From Halieaceae bacterium (GTDB lineage: Bacteria; Pseudomonadota; Gammaproteobacteria; Pseudomonadales; Halieaceae): a DNA stretch of 64,000 bases. The position numbers and the translations under genes are program-made. The stretch spans positions 1 to 64,000 of the forward strand of contig JANQLM010000063.1 of assembly GCA_028280635.1 (NCBI GenBank), read 5' to 3'. Below, one piece after another: positions 1 to 9,687 of the stretch. How positions within the stretch are numbered: position 1 is the first letter of the stretch; each line of letters begins with the position of its first letter. A model generated the notes under the pieces. That model searched no databases. It was not told the origin of the DNA and saw nothing but the letters and a program-made list of their open reading frames with translations.

Positions 1-828
1 GGCGGCGGGCAGCGCCACGGTCACCGCTTCACCGATCAGCCAGTCGCTGGTGGTCGGCGTCAGCCGCAGTTCCATCATATGCGAGCGCAGGTCGCCCACT
101 TCCACCAGGCTGCGGATGCGGGCCTCAGCCACGGTATCGCCGTTGGTCAGTTGTACGCTGTCGCCGGCCTGGTTGAAGCGCGCCAGCCGCAGCGGTGCCG
201 TCACGCTCACCTCCAGGGCCCGGGTGTTGACCAGTCTCAGCAGCGGCGTGCCCTCGGTGGCGTACTCACCGGCTGCCATGTTTCGGGACACCACCACGCC
301 ATCGAAGGGCGCGCGCACGGTCGAGCGCTCGAGGTTGTAGCGGGTGCGCTCCAGGGATACTTCCGCCTGGGTCAGCTCCTGCTGCAGCACCAGGTAGCGG
401 GCCCGGGTTTCATCCAGCTCCGAATGGGCCGTGTTATTGCGGGTGGCCAGCTCGTCCAGGCGGTTGGTCTGGCGTTGCAGCCAGTCCAGGTTGGCCTTCA
501 GGGCCTCGATGCCGGCCTCGCGTTCGCGCAGTTCCAGCTCAATCAGGTGCTGGTCGAGACGGGCGATGGTGTCGCCCTGCTCGAAGCGGTCACCGACCTC
601 GGCAATCCATTCCAGACGACCATCCAGTTCGCTGGCGATGGCGGCGTCTTCGCGGCTGACGATCACGCCGGACACGTTCATGGTCGGCGCCACGTTTTCC
701 CGGGTGACCGCGTCGGTCTCCACGGTTACCGCTGGCTGCTGTGCCAGCGCCGCTGCGGGCAGCGCGCCAGCTAACAGCGCCAGCAGTGCAAGAGTCTTAG
801 ATTTCTCAACCAAGGATGTCATAACCAT
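1..828 (-). CDS. RND efflux periplasmic adaptor subunit (partial)
   Basis: Membrane-fusion (HlyD/AcrA-like) adaptor that would link the inner-membrane RND pump to an outer-membrane channel. The reading frame is open from an ATG at 828 to the window edge, giving 276 residues; the C-terminus lies outside the window. Residues 1-30 form a secretion signal ending in ALAQ. Then come a first barrel-sandwich half (around residues 45-90), an alpha-helical hairpin rich in Leu, Glu and Arg (about 95-165), and the returning lipoyl half with the family motif VRAPFDGVV near residue 170. The start lies 19 bases after the stop of the pump gene, so the two are almost certainly one transcript. The substrate cannot be told from the sequence. 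Confidence 0.88.
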   Translation of the reverse strand, partial: MVMTSLVEKSKTLALLALLAGALPAAALAQQPAVTVETDAVTRENVAPTMNVSGVIVSREDAAIASELDGRLEWIAEVGDRFEQGDTIARLDQHLIELELREREAGIEALKANLDWLQRQTNRLDELATRNNTAHSELDETRARYLVLQQELTQAEVSLERTRYNLERSTVRAPFDGVVVSRNMAAGEYATEGTPLLRLVNTRALEVSVTAPLRLARFNQAGDSVQLTNGDTVAEARIRSLVEVGDLRSHMMELRLTPTTSDWLIGEAVTVALPAA

Positions 829-847
829 GCCTCCAGGCATTACCGCT

Positions 848-3800
848 TCAGGCGGCCGGGTTCGGGTTAGGGCGAGAGTGTGGCAGGGCCGCCGCCCTCG
901 CTTCGCTACCCATACGCAACAGGCAGGGCAGCAGCAACAGGGTGAAGGCGGTGCTGAAACACATACCGCCGACAATCACCGCGGCCAGGCCGCGGTAGAT
1001 CACGCTGCCCACGCCGGGCATCAGCAGCAGCGGCAGCATGCCGAAGATGCTGGTCAAGGTGCTCATGAAAATAGGCCGCATGCGAGTCTGCAGGGCCTGC
1101 CGTACCGCGTCGGTGCGGCTGCTACCCAGTGCTTCGGCGCTGCGGGTTTGGTGCACCAGCAGGATGGCGTTGTTGACGACCAGCCCCAGCAGAATCACAA
1201 AGCCGATCATGGTCAGCAGGTCCAGGGGCTGGAAGGTAATCAGGTTCAGCACCCGCAGCGATACCACGCCACCCACCATGGCTAGCGGCATGGCCATTAC
1301 CACCAGCAGGCTGTCCCTGACCGAGCGGAACAGGGCCGCCATCAGCAGGAAAAGCAGCATCACCGCCACCGCGAAATTACTGCCCATGGTGCTGATGGCC
1401 CGGGTCAGGGCGTTGGCGCTGCCCCCGTAGAGAATGCTGCCATCCTCTGGGAGCGCGTCCAGCAGCGCCGGCTTCACCTGGTTCTCCAGCACATTCATCA
1501 CCCGCTCCAGAGACATGTCCTCCGGCGGGCGGATGTCCAGGGTCACCGTGCGGCGCCGGTCAATGCGCACCAACTGGCTGGGGCCCACCGTGCGGCTCAC
1601 ATCCACCAGCTCACCCAGCATTACCGTGTCGCCGGTGGGGGTGGCCAGCGGCGTGGCGGCAAGTTGCTCCGGGCGGTCCCACTCGGTGCCGCGCAGGATG
1701 ATGTCCATGCGCTTCTCGCCGTCGAAATGCTCACCCACATACAGGCCGTCACCCAGCGCCCGCACGATATTGCCCATATCGCGGCGCGCCCAGCCGGCCT
1801 CGCTGATGCGCCGATCGCGGGGCGCCAGGCGCAGCTCCGGTTCGGCCTGCTCCAGTCCCGGGTTCACCTGCACCGGGGTGCCGGGCAGGGCCTCCGCCAG
1901 CAGCTCCTGGCCAATGGTGGCGGCGCGAGAGAGGGCGTCGCGGTCCCGTGACTGCAGGTGTACCGATACCATGCGTTCACCACCAAAACCGCCGAACAGG
2001 TTCCCCTGGGCAGCAAAGGACTGCAGGTCAGGCAGGTCGGCGAAGATCTCACCGGTGATGATCTGCTGCAGTTCACCCACCCGGTCCTGGTCCTTGACGC
2101 GGGCACCCATGGTGCCGCCGCCGGGCCAGGTCAGGATGTAGTAGTTCTTCAGGGCCGGCTCGCGCTCACCCTGCATCAACGGCTGCATGCGCTGGTCCAG
2201 CACCCTGATGTACTCCTCGCGGATGCTGGTCTGGCTGACGCCGGCGGGGAAGCGGAACCACACGTCGACGGCGTCGCGCTTCACCGGGGGCAGGTAGTCG
2301 AGTTCGGGAATCAACAGCCAGCTGGCGCTAAGCGGAATGACCAGCAGGCCCGCAGCCAGCAGCCGGCGGCGGCGTACGCTGCTGGTGGCCTGCATGATGC
2401 GCTCCGTGAGCATGCGCCAGTTGCCGGCGTGGCTGTCCTTGAGGGTGTCCTGACGCAGCCACAGCTTGCTCGCCAGCGGCAGCACACTGATGGCCACCAG
2501 CAGCGACATGACCACGGCAATGGCGATGGTAATGGCCAGGTCGCCAAATAGTTGGCCTTCCACCTCGCGCATGAAGATCACCGGCAGGAAGATGGCCACC
2601 GTGGTAGCGGTCGAGGCCAGCAGCGCGCCCCACACCTGGCTGGTTCCTTCCAGGGCCGCCTCTTCGGCACCCATGCCTTTCTCACGCAGGCGCACGATGT
2701 TCTCCAGCACCACGATAGCGGCGTCCAGCACCATGCCGGTGGCGAAGGCCAGGCCTGCCAGGGAAATCACGTTCAGTGAGTTGCCGGTGACATTGAGCAG
2801 CACGAAGGTCGCCAGCAGGGAAATCGGGATGGCTGCGGCGACAATCAGCGTGGCGCGCATGCGGCGCAGGAACCACCACAGCACGCCGACCGCCAGCAGC
2901 ATGCCCAGCAGGAGGTTGCCGGTGACCAGATTGATGGCCCGGTAAATAAACACCGATGCGTCAAATGACTGGGCCATTACCAGGCCCTTGGCCTTGACCG
3001 GGCCGGCATTGAGTTCCTCAACCACGGCTTTTACCGCATTGAGGGTGGCAAGGACGTTGGCGCCATTCTCGCGGTCCACGCGGATGGAGATGGCCGGGTT
3101 GCCGTTCTGGGTGGGATAGGCTTCGGCATTGCTCTGCACCACCTGGATGGTGGCGATGTCGCCCAGGCGCACCGGGCGGCCATCGCGCCACTCGAAGATC
3201 ATGTCACCCAGTTCACGGGGCTCATAGCGACCGGTGAAGCGCAGGGTGTACTGGCGCCGGCCGACATCCACGAAACCGCCGGATACGTCGTTGGCCTGGC
3301 CCAGGCGCGCGGCGATCTCGGGCAGGGGTACGCCGAGATCAGCCGCACGCTGGGGATCAAACAGGATCTGCAGTTCCTGGGTGTTGCCGTTGTTGTTGGC
3401 GGAGGGCTGTACGTTGGCCACGCCGGGCACTGCCTCGATCGCCGGCCGGATGACATCCTCAGCGAAGGGGGCGTAGTCGTGAATCACGCCGGGCGTGCCC
3501 GGTAGCTTCTGCAGGAAGAAGTAGGTCAGCGCCGGAGTGTCCCCGTTACCGCCGCCCAACATGATGACCGGCTGGCTGGCGTCCCGCGGCAGCGGGTCGA
3601 TGCGGTTCATGCGGGCGATGACGTCCATCAGCGCTTTCTGCATGTCGGTCTCGAGGCCAAACTCGAGGTTGATCCAGGCGTTGCCCGCGTTGGCGTAGGC
3701 CGCCATTTCCTGAATGCCGGGCATACCGCGCAGCACCGCTTCGATGGGCTCGACGACTTCGGATTCGATTTCACGCGGGGAAGCGGCGCGCCAGCTGGTT

Positions 3801-3943
3801 TGGATCGAGATGGTGGGGGTCTCGATGTCCGGGAACAGCTGGATCGGCAGCTTGGCAATGCTCCAGCTACCGAACAGCACCAGCACGGCCACCGCCACGG
3901 CGATGGCAGCCGGGTTCTTGATTGAGGTATGTGTCAGGTTCAT
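848..3943 (-). CDS. RND family efflux transporter permease
   Basis: Inner-membrane proton-driven exporter of the AcrB/HAE type, 1031 residues, the normal family length. TM1 spans about residues 12-30, followed by a large periplasmic porter domain. A TM cluster starts near 335 and contains GMVLDAAIVVLENI with Asp407, the position of the proton-relay aspartates of TM4 (only one of the AcrB Asp pair is present). A second periplasmic loop follows at about 550-840, then the last TM set. It is followed 19 bases later by its adaptor, and the LytTR response regulator lies upstream on the same strand. No outer-membrane TolC partner gene is present in the window. The 219-base gap upstream (3944-4162) may hold its promoter. 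Confidence 0.93.
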   Translation of the reverse strand: MNLTHTSIKNPAAIAVAVAVLVLFGSWSIAKLPIQLFPDIETPTISIQTSWRAASPREIESEVVEPIEAVLRGMPGIQEMAAYANAGNAWINLEFGLETDMQKALMDVIARMNRIDPLPRDASQPVIMLGGGNGDTPALTYFFLQKLPGTPGVIHDYAPFAEDVIRPAIEAVPGVANVQPSANNNGNTQELQILFDPQRAADLGVPLPEIAARLGQANDVSGGFVDVGRRQYTLRFTGRYEPRELGDMIFEWRDGRPVRLGDIATIQVVQSNAEAYPTQNGNPAISIRVDRENGANVLATLNAVKAVVEELNAGPVKAKGLVMAQSFDASVFIYRAINLVTGNLLLGMLLAVGVLWWFLRRMRATLIVAAAIPISLLATFVLLNVTGNSLNVISLAGLAFATGMVLDAAIVVLENIVRLREKGMGAEEAALEGTSQVWGALLASTATTVAIFLPVIFMREVEGQLFGDLAITIAIAVVMSLLVAISVLPLASKLWLRQDTLKDSHAGNWRMLTERIMQATSSVRRRRLLAAGLLVIPLSASWLLIPELDYLPPVKRDAVDVWFRFPAGVSQTSIREEYIRVLDQRMQPLMQGEREPALKNYYILTWPGGGTMGARVKDQDRVGELQQIITGEIFADLPDLQSFAAQGNLFGGFGGERMVSVHLQSRDRDALSRAATIGQELLAEALPGTPVQVNPGLEQAEPELRLAPRDRRISEAGWARRDMGNIVRALGDGLYVGEHFDGEKRMDIILRGTEWDRPEQLAATPLATPTGDTVMLGELVDVSRTVGPSQLVRIDRRRTVTLDIRPPEDMSLERVMNVLENQVKPALLDALPEDGSILYGGSANALTRAISTMGSNFAVAVMLLFLLMAALFRSVRDSLLVVMAMPLAMVGGVVSLRVLNLITFQPLDLLTMIGFVILLGLVVNNAILLVHQTRSAEALGSSRTDAVRQALQTRMRPIFMSTLTSIFGMLPLLLMPGVGSVIYRGLAAVIVGGMCFSTAFTLLLLPCLLRMGSEARAAALPHSRPNPNPAA

Positions 3944-4162
3944 CGCGGCCCCTGGGTTCCATCGGGGTGCGACACTAAGCCTGAAACGTGTCAGGCCTGT
4001 GGCAATCCCCCTAAATTACTGAGACATGAAATTACCAGCGTCTATTGAGGGAATCCGCCGAACTGCGATGAGTGGAGAGGAGGGTGCGACGAGGTGAGGC
4101 AAAACCGCGCCAGGCCAGTGTTTATGCGGTGTGGAGCCCCTGGCGGCGGTGGTAGAGAGCCG

Positions 4163-4978
4163 TCAGCCGGTTGTGGAAAGCGCGGTCAGTTCGCGTATAC
4201 GATCGCGGTAACTGCGGCTCACCTTGAGCCGTGTCCCCTCGTGCAGGGTAAGCAGGTACTCGCCGTTGGTGAGGCTCTGGGCGCTGGCAATACGGTCGCG
4301 GTTGACGATGGTAGAGCGGTGAATGCGCAGGAACTGGAGCGGGTTCAGCAGCGCTTCCAACTGTTTCATGGTGATGCGCATGATATGGGTGACGTTGGCA
4401 GCGTGTACACACATGTAGTCGCCGGCGGCGTCGATCCAGTCGATCTCCTGGACGGGTACCATGTGGACCTCATCGCCATCGCGGATGCTGAGCTTGTCCG
4501 GGTAGCTCTCTGCCTTGCCATCGGCGATATCTTCTACCGTTGACGCACTGGCGCCGCTGAGCTGCATGCAGGCGGTTACCAGGTTCTGCTTCTGGTCGGC
4601 GAGCTGTTGCTGGTTGAAGCTGTCCACGGCCCGATCGATGGCGGCGTTGAGGCGCTCGTCGTCCACCGGCTTCAACACGTAATCCACCGCGTTTACCTCG
4701 AAGGCGTCTACCGCGAACTGGTCGAATGCGGTGGCAAAGATCACCATCGGCATGGCGTCGCCCTGCAGGCTGTGGACCACTTCAAAGCCGTCCATGCCGG
4801 GCATCTGGATATCCAGGAACATCAGGTCGGGGGACAGTTCCGCGACGGCTTTCAGCGCTTCTTCGCCGTTGCCGCATTCGGCCACCAGCTCGAGGTCCTC
4901 GCGGTCCGCCAGCCGCAGGCTCAGGCCCTTGCGGGCCAGGGGTTCATCGTCAACGATTACCGTGCGCAGTTTGTTCAT
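4163..4978 (-). CDS. LytTR-family response regulator
   Basis: DNA-binding response regulator of 271 residues. The receiver domain (about 1-120) has the acidic pair Asp10-Asp11, the phosphoacceptor Asp56 in FLDIQMPGMDG, and a conserved KPVDDERL segment around 100. A linker leads to a C-terminal LytTR DNA-binding domain (about 165-265) recognisable by its IDWIDAAGDYMCVH and FLRIHRSTIVN motifs. It overlaps the histidine kinase gene by 4 bases (ATGA), so the pair is translationally coupled. The RND pump lies downstream on the same strand, which makes it a candidate target, but this is inference from position only. Confidence 0.92.
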   Translation of the reverse strand: MNKLRTVIVDDEPLARKGLSLRLADREDLELVAECGNGEEALKAVAELSPDLMFLDIQMPGMDGFEVVHSLQGDAMPMVIFATAFDQFAVDAFEVNAVDYVLKPVDDERLNAAIDRAVDSFNQQQLADQKQNLVTACMQLSGASASTVEDIADGKAESYPDKLSIRDGDEVHMVPVQEIDWIDAAGDYMCVHAANVTHIMRITMKQLEALLNPLQFLRIHRSTIVNRDRIASAQSLTNGEYLLTLHEGTRLKVSRSYRDRIRELTALSTTG

Positions 4979-6102
4979 GCCGCTACCGCCTGTTCACTGA
5001 TTTCCAGTGGGATACGAATATTGATGGTGAGCCCGTGGGGATCAGTCCTGCTGAGGCCGAAGGACTGGTTGTCGCCGTACAGCTCGCGGAGGCGCTCGCG
5101 GGTATTGGCGAGGCCTACGCCGTTGCGCTTGTGCTTGGGTTGTACGGCGGGGTCCAGGCCGGGGCCGTCGTCGGCCACCTCCAGCAGCAGTTCGCCGGCA
5201 AACACCCGGGCCGAAATACAGATGGCGCCGCCGTTCACGCTCTGGGCAATGGCGTACTTGATGGCGTTTTCCACCAGCGGCTGCAACAACAGGCTGGGAA
5301 TCAGGGCCCGCTCCGCCTGCTTTTCGATATCGAAGGACAATCGCAGGCGCTCGGCGAAGCGCACTTTTTCAATGTCCAGGTACAGCTTCATGGCCTCGAT
5401 TTCCTGGGACAGGGTGACCTTGGCCATGGGATCGTTGTCGAGGCTGTAACGCAGGAAATGACTGAGGCGGGTGACCATGGTGTTGGCCATCTGGTTCTGC
5501 TTGTCCAACACCAGTGTGGATATGGCGTTCAGTGTGTTGAACAGGAAGTGCGGGTTGAGCTGATAGCGCAGCATCTTGAGCTGTGCCTCGTGGGCCATGG
5601 CCTCGCTCTTCAGCCCCCGTGCCCGCTCTTCCTGCAGCAGGTTATAGTACTTGATGCCGAAGTACAGGCCGCTCCAGCACAACATCACCATCCAGGCAGA
5701 GGTCACGGCTTCCAGCCGATAGAACAGGTGGTCCCAGATGGTCGTGAGCATGGCCAGCATGCGCTCTTCCTTCTCGGAGGCCGCTTCGAACATGTTGCGG
5801 AAGATGTAGAAGCGGCTCATCTTCCAGGCAGCGCCGGCCAGGTAGGAGGCCACCACCACGATCACCATACGTCGGCCGATCGACAGGTTCCAGGTGGCCT
5901 TGTAGAGGGCGCGCAGGCCCAGGGTCAACAGAATGCCCACCGCGGTAATCACGGGCACGTACCGGGCGTACTCGCTGGGCGAGCCCCAGATGACCGCGGC
6001 GATATAAAAAGTCACGCCCCAGCCAAACCAGCCTATGATCTGCAGGGCCCAGAACTGGGCGCGGCGATCCTCTAGCAGTTTTTCCAGTGTCATGGTGCTC
6101 AT
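4975..6102 (-). CDS. Sensor histidine kinase, LytS/YehU type
   Basis: Membrane sensor kinase of 375 residues. The first 155 residues hold about four hydrophobic segments with short loops. The His_kinase domain follows, with phosphoacceptor His185 in the family motif QLNPHFLFNTLN, and then a HATPase_c domain with the N-box LLQPLVENAIKYA and the G-box VADDGPGLDP, ending in NGVGLANTRERL. It pairs with the LytTR regulator it overlaps by 4 bases. There is no periplasmic ligand-binding domain, so the signal is probably sensed in or near the membrane. The ATG at 6102 lacks an obvious ribosome-binding site; a second ATG at 6093 is an alternative start. Confidence 0.92.
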   Translation of the reverse strand: MSTMTLEKLLEDRRAQFWALQIIGWFGWGVTFYIAAVIWGSPSEYARYVPVITAVGILLTLGLRALYKATWNLSIGRRMVIVVVASYLAGAAWKMSRFYIFRNMFEAASEKEERMLAMLTTIWDHLFYRLEAVTSAWMVMLCWSGLYFGIKYYNLLQEERARGLKSEAMAHEAQLKMLRYQLNPHFLFNTLNAISTLVLDKQNQMANTMVTRLSHFLRYSLDNDPMAKVTLSQEIEAMKLYLDIEKVRFAERLRLSFDIEKQAERALIPSLLLQPLVENAIKYAIAQSVNGGAICISARVFAGELLLEVADDGPGLDPAVQPKHKRNGVGLANTRERLRELYGDNQSFGLSRTDPHGLTINIRIPLEISEQAVAA

Positions 6103-6230
6103 TATACGAGCAATTCGTAAAACCGCCGCTCCGTTTGCCGCATGCCCCCTGCGGTTTGTCGCAGCGAGATATCGTGATTTCGGCGCACAGCCCAGTAAAA
6201 TCGGTGCATTTCCACGCGGAGACAGGAATT

Positions 6231-6446
6231 ATGGAGATCCCGGCCGGGCGTTATCGCCACTACAAGGGAAAGGACTACGAGGTGCTGTTTATCGCCAGCC
6301 ACAGCGAGACGGAAGAGCGGCTGGTGGTATACCGCACGTTGTACGGGGACTACAGCCACTGGGTGCGACCGCTGGCCATGTTCACCGAGACTGTGGTGGT
6401 GGATGGAGTGGAAAAGCCCCGTTTCGAACTGGTGGAGGCCAGCTAG
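6231..6446 (+). CDS. DUF1653 domain protein
   Basis: Small soluble protein of 71 residues that is almost entirely one DUF1653 domain: GRYRHYKGKDYEVL, then HSETEERLVVYRTLYG and WVRPLAMF. The biochemical role of the family is not established. I placed the start at the ATG at 6231 because it is preceded by GGAGACAGG and gives the usual family length, although the frame stays open further upstream. Its stop codon interlocks with that of the convergent flavin oxidase gene: the four bases CTAG at 6443-6446 supply both stops. Confidence 0.85.
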   Translation: MEIPAGRYRHYKGKDYEVLFIASHSETEERLVVYRTLYGDYSHWVRPLAMFTETVVVDGVEKPRFELVEAS

Positions 6447-7837
6447 CCCAGCAGTTTGCCAGGGTTCATGCGACCGGCGGGGTCAATGGCCGCTTTCAGG
6501 GCCCGCATCAGTTCCAGCGCGGCGGGGTCGCCGTAGCGCGCCAGCTCCGCGGTCTTGAGCTGGCCAATGCCGTGTTCCGCGGAAAAGCTGCCGCCCATTT
6601 CCGCCGCCAGGTCGTGCACCGCGCGGCTGATGGCCTCGCCCTTGTCGGCCTTGAAGGCCGCGGGGTCGGCACCCTCGGGCGCCAGCACGTTGTAGTGCAG
6701 GTTGCCGTCACCGATATGCCCGTAGATAGACAGGCGCAGCGGTTCCAGGGCCGCCAGCCGGTGGGGCGCGGCCTCACAATAGGCGGGAATATCCGCAATC
6801 GGCACCGACACATCGTGTTTGATGGAGCGCCCGGCGCGTTTCTCTGCCTCCGGTATGTTCTCCCGCAGCGCCCACAGGGCGCGGCGCTGGTCGAGGCTCT
6901 CGGCAATCACCGCATCGTAGGCCCAGCCCGTGTCCAGGGCCTGCTCCAGCAGGTCCTCGAGCTGAGGCCGCAGCCCGCCCGGCGGCAAGGCGCCGGATAG
7001 TTCCAGCAGCACGTGGTGATCCCCCGCCAGCGGTGGTTTTAGCCCGTCGACATGCTGCGCCAGCAGGGCCATTGATTTGCCGCTCACGTACTCGAAGGAG
7101 GTGACGCAATCGCCGCTGGCGCGGCGAGCCAGCGGCAGCAGTTGGCAGGCAGCGTCGATACCACTGACCGAGAGCCAGGCGGTCTGGAATTCGGTAGGGC
7201 GGGGGAACAGTTTCAGCACCGCGGCGGTAATGATGCCGAGGGTTCCCTCGGCGCCGAGAAACAGCTGCTTGAGGTGGTAACCGGTATTGTCCTTGCGCAG
7301 CGGCTTCAGGGTGTTCAGCAGACTGCCGTCAGGCAGCACGACTTCCAGGCCCAGCACCAGTTCCCCGGCCATGCCGTACTTGAGCACCGCCAGACCGCCG
7401 GCATTGGTGGCGAGATTGCCGCCCAGCTGGCAGGAACCCTCTGAGCCCATGCTCAGGGGGAAGAACAGGTCCTCGGCTTCCACGGCGTCGTGGAGATTGG
7501 CCAGGACCACCCCGGCCTCGGCGGTCACCGTCATGCCTACCTGGTCAATAGCGCGAACGCGGTTCAGGCGCGACAGGTTGAGCAGCACCTGGGTGTCGCC
7601 AGAGGGGGTGGCGCCGCCGCAGTAGCCGGTATTGCCACCTTGGGGTACCAGGCTGCCGCCGTGTTCAGCGCAGGTTTTGACGATGGCCGCAACTTCGTCG
7701 GTTGTCTCTGGGAACACCAGGCAGGCGGCAACGCCCTGGTACAGGCCGCGCTCATCCTCGAGGTAGCCGGCCATGGCAGATGGATCGCTGGTGCAGCGGT
7801 CACCAAGCAGTGCGCCCAGGGCATCCGGCAGGCTCAT
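6443..7837 (-). CDS. FAD-binding oxidase / D-2-hydroxyacid dehydrogenase
   Basis: Flavoenzyme of the GlcD / D-lactate / D-2-hydroxyglutarate dehydrogenase family, about 464 residues from the chosen ATG. The N-terminal FAD_binding_4 domain carries VPQGGNTGYCGG and, further on, LGGNLATNAGG. The C-terminal FAD-oxidase_C domain carries YGHIGDGNLHYN and FSAEHGIGQLK, the substrate and flavin-contacting motifs of this family. The frame extends upstream to 7903, but that would overlap the preceding gene by 44 bases; starting at 7837 leaves 23 bases and begins at MSLPDALG, which aligns with family N-termini. The exact substrate cannot be assigned; a D-2-hydroxyacid is likely. It is probably last in a three-gene unit. 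Confidence 0.88.
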   Translation of the reverse strand: MSLPDALGALLGDRCTSDPSAMAGYLEDERGLYQGVAACLVFPETTDEVAAIVKTCAEHGGSLVPQGGNTGYCGGATPSGDTQVLLNLSRLNRVRAIDQVGMTVTAEAGVVLANLHDAVEAEDLFFPLSMGSEGSCQLGGNLATNAGGLAVLKYGMAGELVLGLEVVLPDGSLLNTLKPLRKDNTGYHLKQLFLGAEGTLGIITAAVLKLFPRPTEFQTAWLSVSGIDAACQLLPLARRASGDCVTSFEYVSGKSMALLAQHVDGLKPPLAGDHHVLLELSGALPPGGLRPQLEDLLEQALDTGWAYDAVIAESLDQRRALWALRENIPEAEKRAGRSIKHDVSVPIADIPAYCEAAPHRLAALEPLRLSIYGHIGDGNLHYNVLAPEGADPAAFKADKGEAISRAVHDLAAEMGGSFSAEHGIGQLKTAELARYGDPAALELMRALKAAIDPAGRMNPGKLLG

Positions 7838-7859
7838 ATGTGTAAGGCCCGGTGAATAG

Positions 7860-8558
7860 TCATGTCCTACTGGCCTGCCACCAGTCTGTGCTGACGCCGA
7901 CAACCAGGAACCAGCCCGTCAACCCGATGAACGCCACGCCGTTGGCAATCACATACCACGGGTAAACGATGGCGCCGGCACCGTCGACCAGCACCATGGC
8001 GGCGATGCTGACGACCACGCCGAGGGAGGCCAGCACGCCGTAGCCCGCCAGCAGGCGCGGTATGTAGCGGCTCCTGAACAACAGGAAGAACATGATGGCG
8101 GACCCCAGGGAGGAGATAGCCAGCCCATAGTGAAACACGTACCAGGCCTGGTCCAGAATCCGCTCTGCCGCCAGCCACAGATCGGCGGCTATCCCGGCAT
8201 CGAACAGACCGGCGAGTCTCATGGACAGGGCCGCTGTCAGCGCCTTGCCGCCGGCGTCGGCAAGTTTCAGCACAGTCACGGCATAGGCCAGTCGGCGGTT
8301 CACAGGGCTAAGCAGGCAAAAAAGGCCAGCCGCGATCAACAGGGTCAGCAACATCATCACGCCGTCCAGCGCCGCAGCCGCGTGATACGTGCTGACCAGG
8401 CCTCTGAATTCGCCACCCAGCGCCAGTAGACCTTCAGCGGAGATGTCCACACCTTCGGTGAGCGCCAGCGAGTAGCCGCCCACGGGTATGCTGAGCAGAA
8501 ACACCAGGCCGATCAGGCGAGCCAGCGTGCGTGGTTCCAGTGTCTTCAGCCAGGTCAT
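7860..8558 (-). CDS. DUF4386 family membrane protein
   Basis: Integral membrane protein of 232 residues with about six hydrophobic segments. It matches the DUF4386 pattern: an N-terminal RLIGLVFLLSIPVG segment, a middle Leu-rich pair, then AWYVFHYGLAISSLGS and a FRSRYIPRLLAGYGVLAS motif typical of the family. Function unknown. The start at 8558 (MTWLKTLEPRTLARLIG) gives the normal N-terminus and lies 29 bases after the PQQ dehydrogenase stop; the longer frame to 8699 would run into that gene. The close spacing on both sides suggests co-transcription with the dehydrogenase and the flavin oxidase. Confidence 0.8.
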   Translation of the reverse strand: MTWLKTLEPRTLARLIGLVFLLSIPVGGYSLALTEGVDISAEGLLALGGEFRGLVSTYHAAAALDGVMMLLTLLIAAGLFCLLSPVNRRLAYAVTVLKLADAGGKALTAALSMRLAGLFDAGIAADLWLAAERILDQAWYVFHYGLAISSLGSAIMFFLLFRSRYIPRLLAGYGVLASLGVVVSIAAMVLVDGAGAIVYPWYVIANGVAFIGLTGWFLVVGVSTDWWQASRT

Positions 8559-8586
8559 CGCGCTATCTCGCGGTGGTGCGGCCCAC

Positions 8587-9687
8587 TCAGCGGGCAGGGG
8601 ACACCCGAACAATCTTGCCATTCTTGCTGTCGGTAAGGATGTACAGCGAGCCGTCCGGTGCCGTGCGAATATCGCGCAGGCGTTCACCGATCTCCTCAAA
8701 CATCACGGTCTCACGTGCCACCTGGCCGTCCTCCAACTCCAGGCGTCTCACATCCTGACTGACCAATGCGGTGACGAACAGGTCTCCGCGCCAGTTGGGG
8801 AAGGCATCGCCGCCGTACCAGGTCATGCCCGCCGGCGCGATGCTAGGCACCCAGTAGTGCAGCGGCTGCTCCATGCCGGGGTACTCGGTGAACGGCGATA
8901 CGTAGGCGCCGCTATAGTCCAGGCCATAGGTAATGGCCGGCCAGCCGTAGTTGCTGCCGGGGGCCAGCAGGTTGAGTTCGTCACCGCCGCGCGGGCCGTG
9001 CTCGTGCAGGTACACCTCCCCACGGTCTTCATCGATGACAATGCCCTGGGGATTGCGATGGCCGTAGGTCCAGACCTTGGCCTGTGTGCCGGCCGAGTCT
9101 GCGTACGGGTTGTCTGCCGGGATACTGCCGTCATCGTTGACGCGTAAGGTCTTGCCGAACTGCACGGTCAGGTCCTGGGCCTTCTCTCTGTAGTCGAAGC
9201 CTTCCCCGGTGGTCAGCAGCAGGGTGCCGTCGGGCAGGAAGGTGAAGCGACCGCCGTAGTGCTGGGGATTATCCTTGGTGGGTTCGACGGTGAGGACGAC
9301 CTCGACGTTTTCCAACCCTTCCTCACCCAGGGCCCCGCGCACAATGCGGGTGGCGTTGGCCTCTGGTGTGCCGCTGGCCAGGGACAGGTAGACCAGCCGG
9401 TTGGCGGAGAATTCAGGGTGCAGCACCACGTCGAACAGGCCACCCTGGCCGGCGAAATAACTGTCGGGAACGCCTGCCAGGGTGTGTCGGTGTTTGCCAT
9501 CACCGCTCACCCGCAACAGCTCGCCGCCGCGTTGTGTGACCAGCAAGTCGCCCCCGGGCAGGAAGGCGATAGACCAGGGGTACTCGAAGCCCTCGGCGAT
9601 GGTCTCCAGTTCATAGTCTGAAGCCAGGGCTGGCATAGCCAGCACGGCGCATAGTGCACCGAGGCCTGTCATCCGCGACAGCGTCAT
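8587..9687 (-). CDS. PQQ-dependent sugar dehydrogenase (GSDH/YliI family)
   Basis: Periplasmic aldose-sugar dehydrogenase-like beta-propeller, 366 residues from ATG 9687. Residues 1-22 form a signal peptide ending LAMPALAS. The family signatures are GLEYPW-like FEYPWSIAFLPGG, the region GQGGLFDVVLHPEF, TYGHRNPQGIVID, and EHGPRGGDELN followed by GSNYGWPAITYG, which form the PQQ and calcium site in the solved homologues. The frame extends 15 codons upstream, but the chosen ATG has GGGAA ahead of it and starts the signal peptide cleanly. It is first in a probable operon with DUF4386 and a flavin oxidase. A paralogue lies at 48564-49688. Without PQQ synthesis genes in view, the cofactor source is unknown. 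Confidence 0.9.
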   Translation of the reverse strand: MTLSRMTGLGALCAVLAMPALASDYELETIAEGFEYPWSIAFLPGGDLLVTQRGGELLRVSGDGKHRHTLAGVPDSYFAGQGGLFDVVLHPEFSANRLVYLSLASGTPEANATRIVRGALGEEGLENVEVVLTVEPTKDNPQHYGGRFTFLPDGTLLLTTGEGFDYREKAQDLTVQFGKTLRVNDDGSIPADNPYADSAGTQAKVWTYGHRNPQGIVIDEDRGEVYLHEHGPRGGDELNLLAPGSNYGWPAITYGLDYSGAYVSPFTEYPGMEQPLHYWVPSIAPAGMTWYGGDAFPNWRGDLFVTALVSQDVRRLELEDGQVARETVMFEEIGERLRDIRTAPDGSLYILTDSKNGKIVRVSPAR

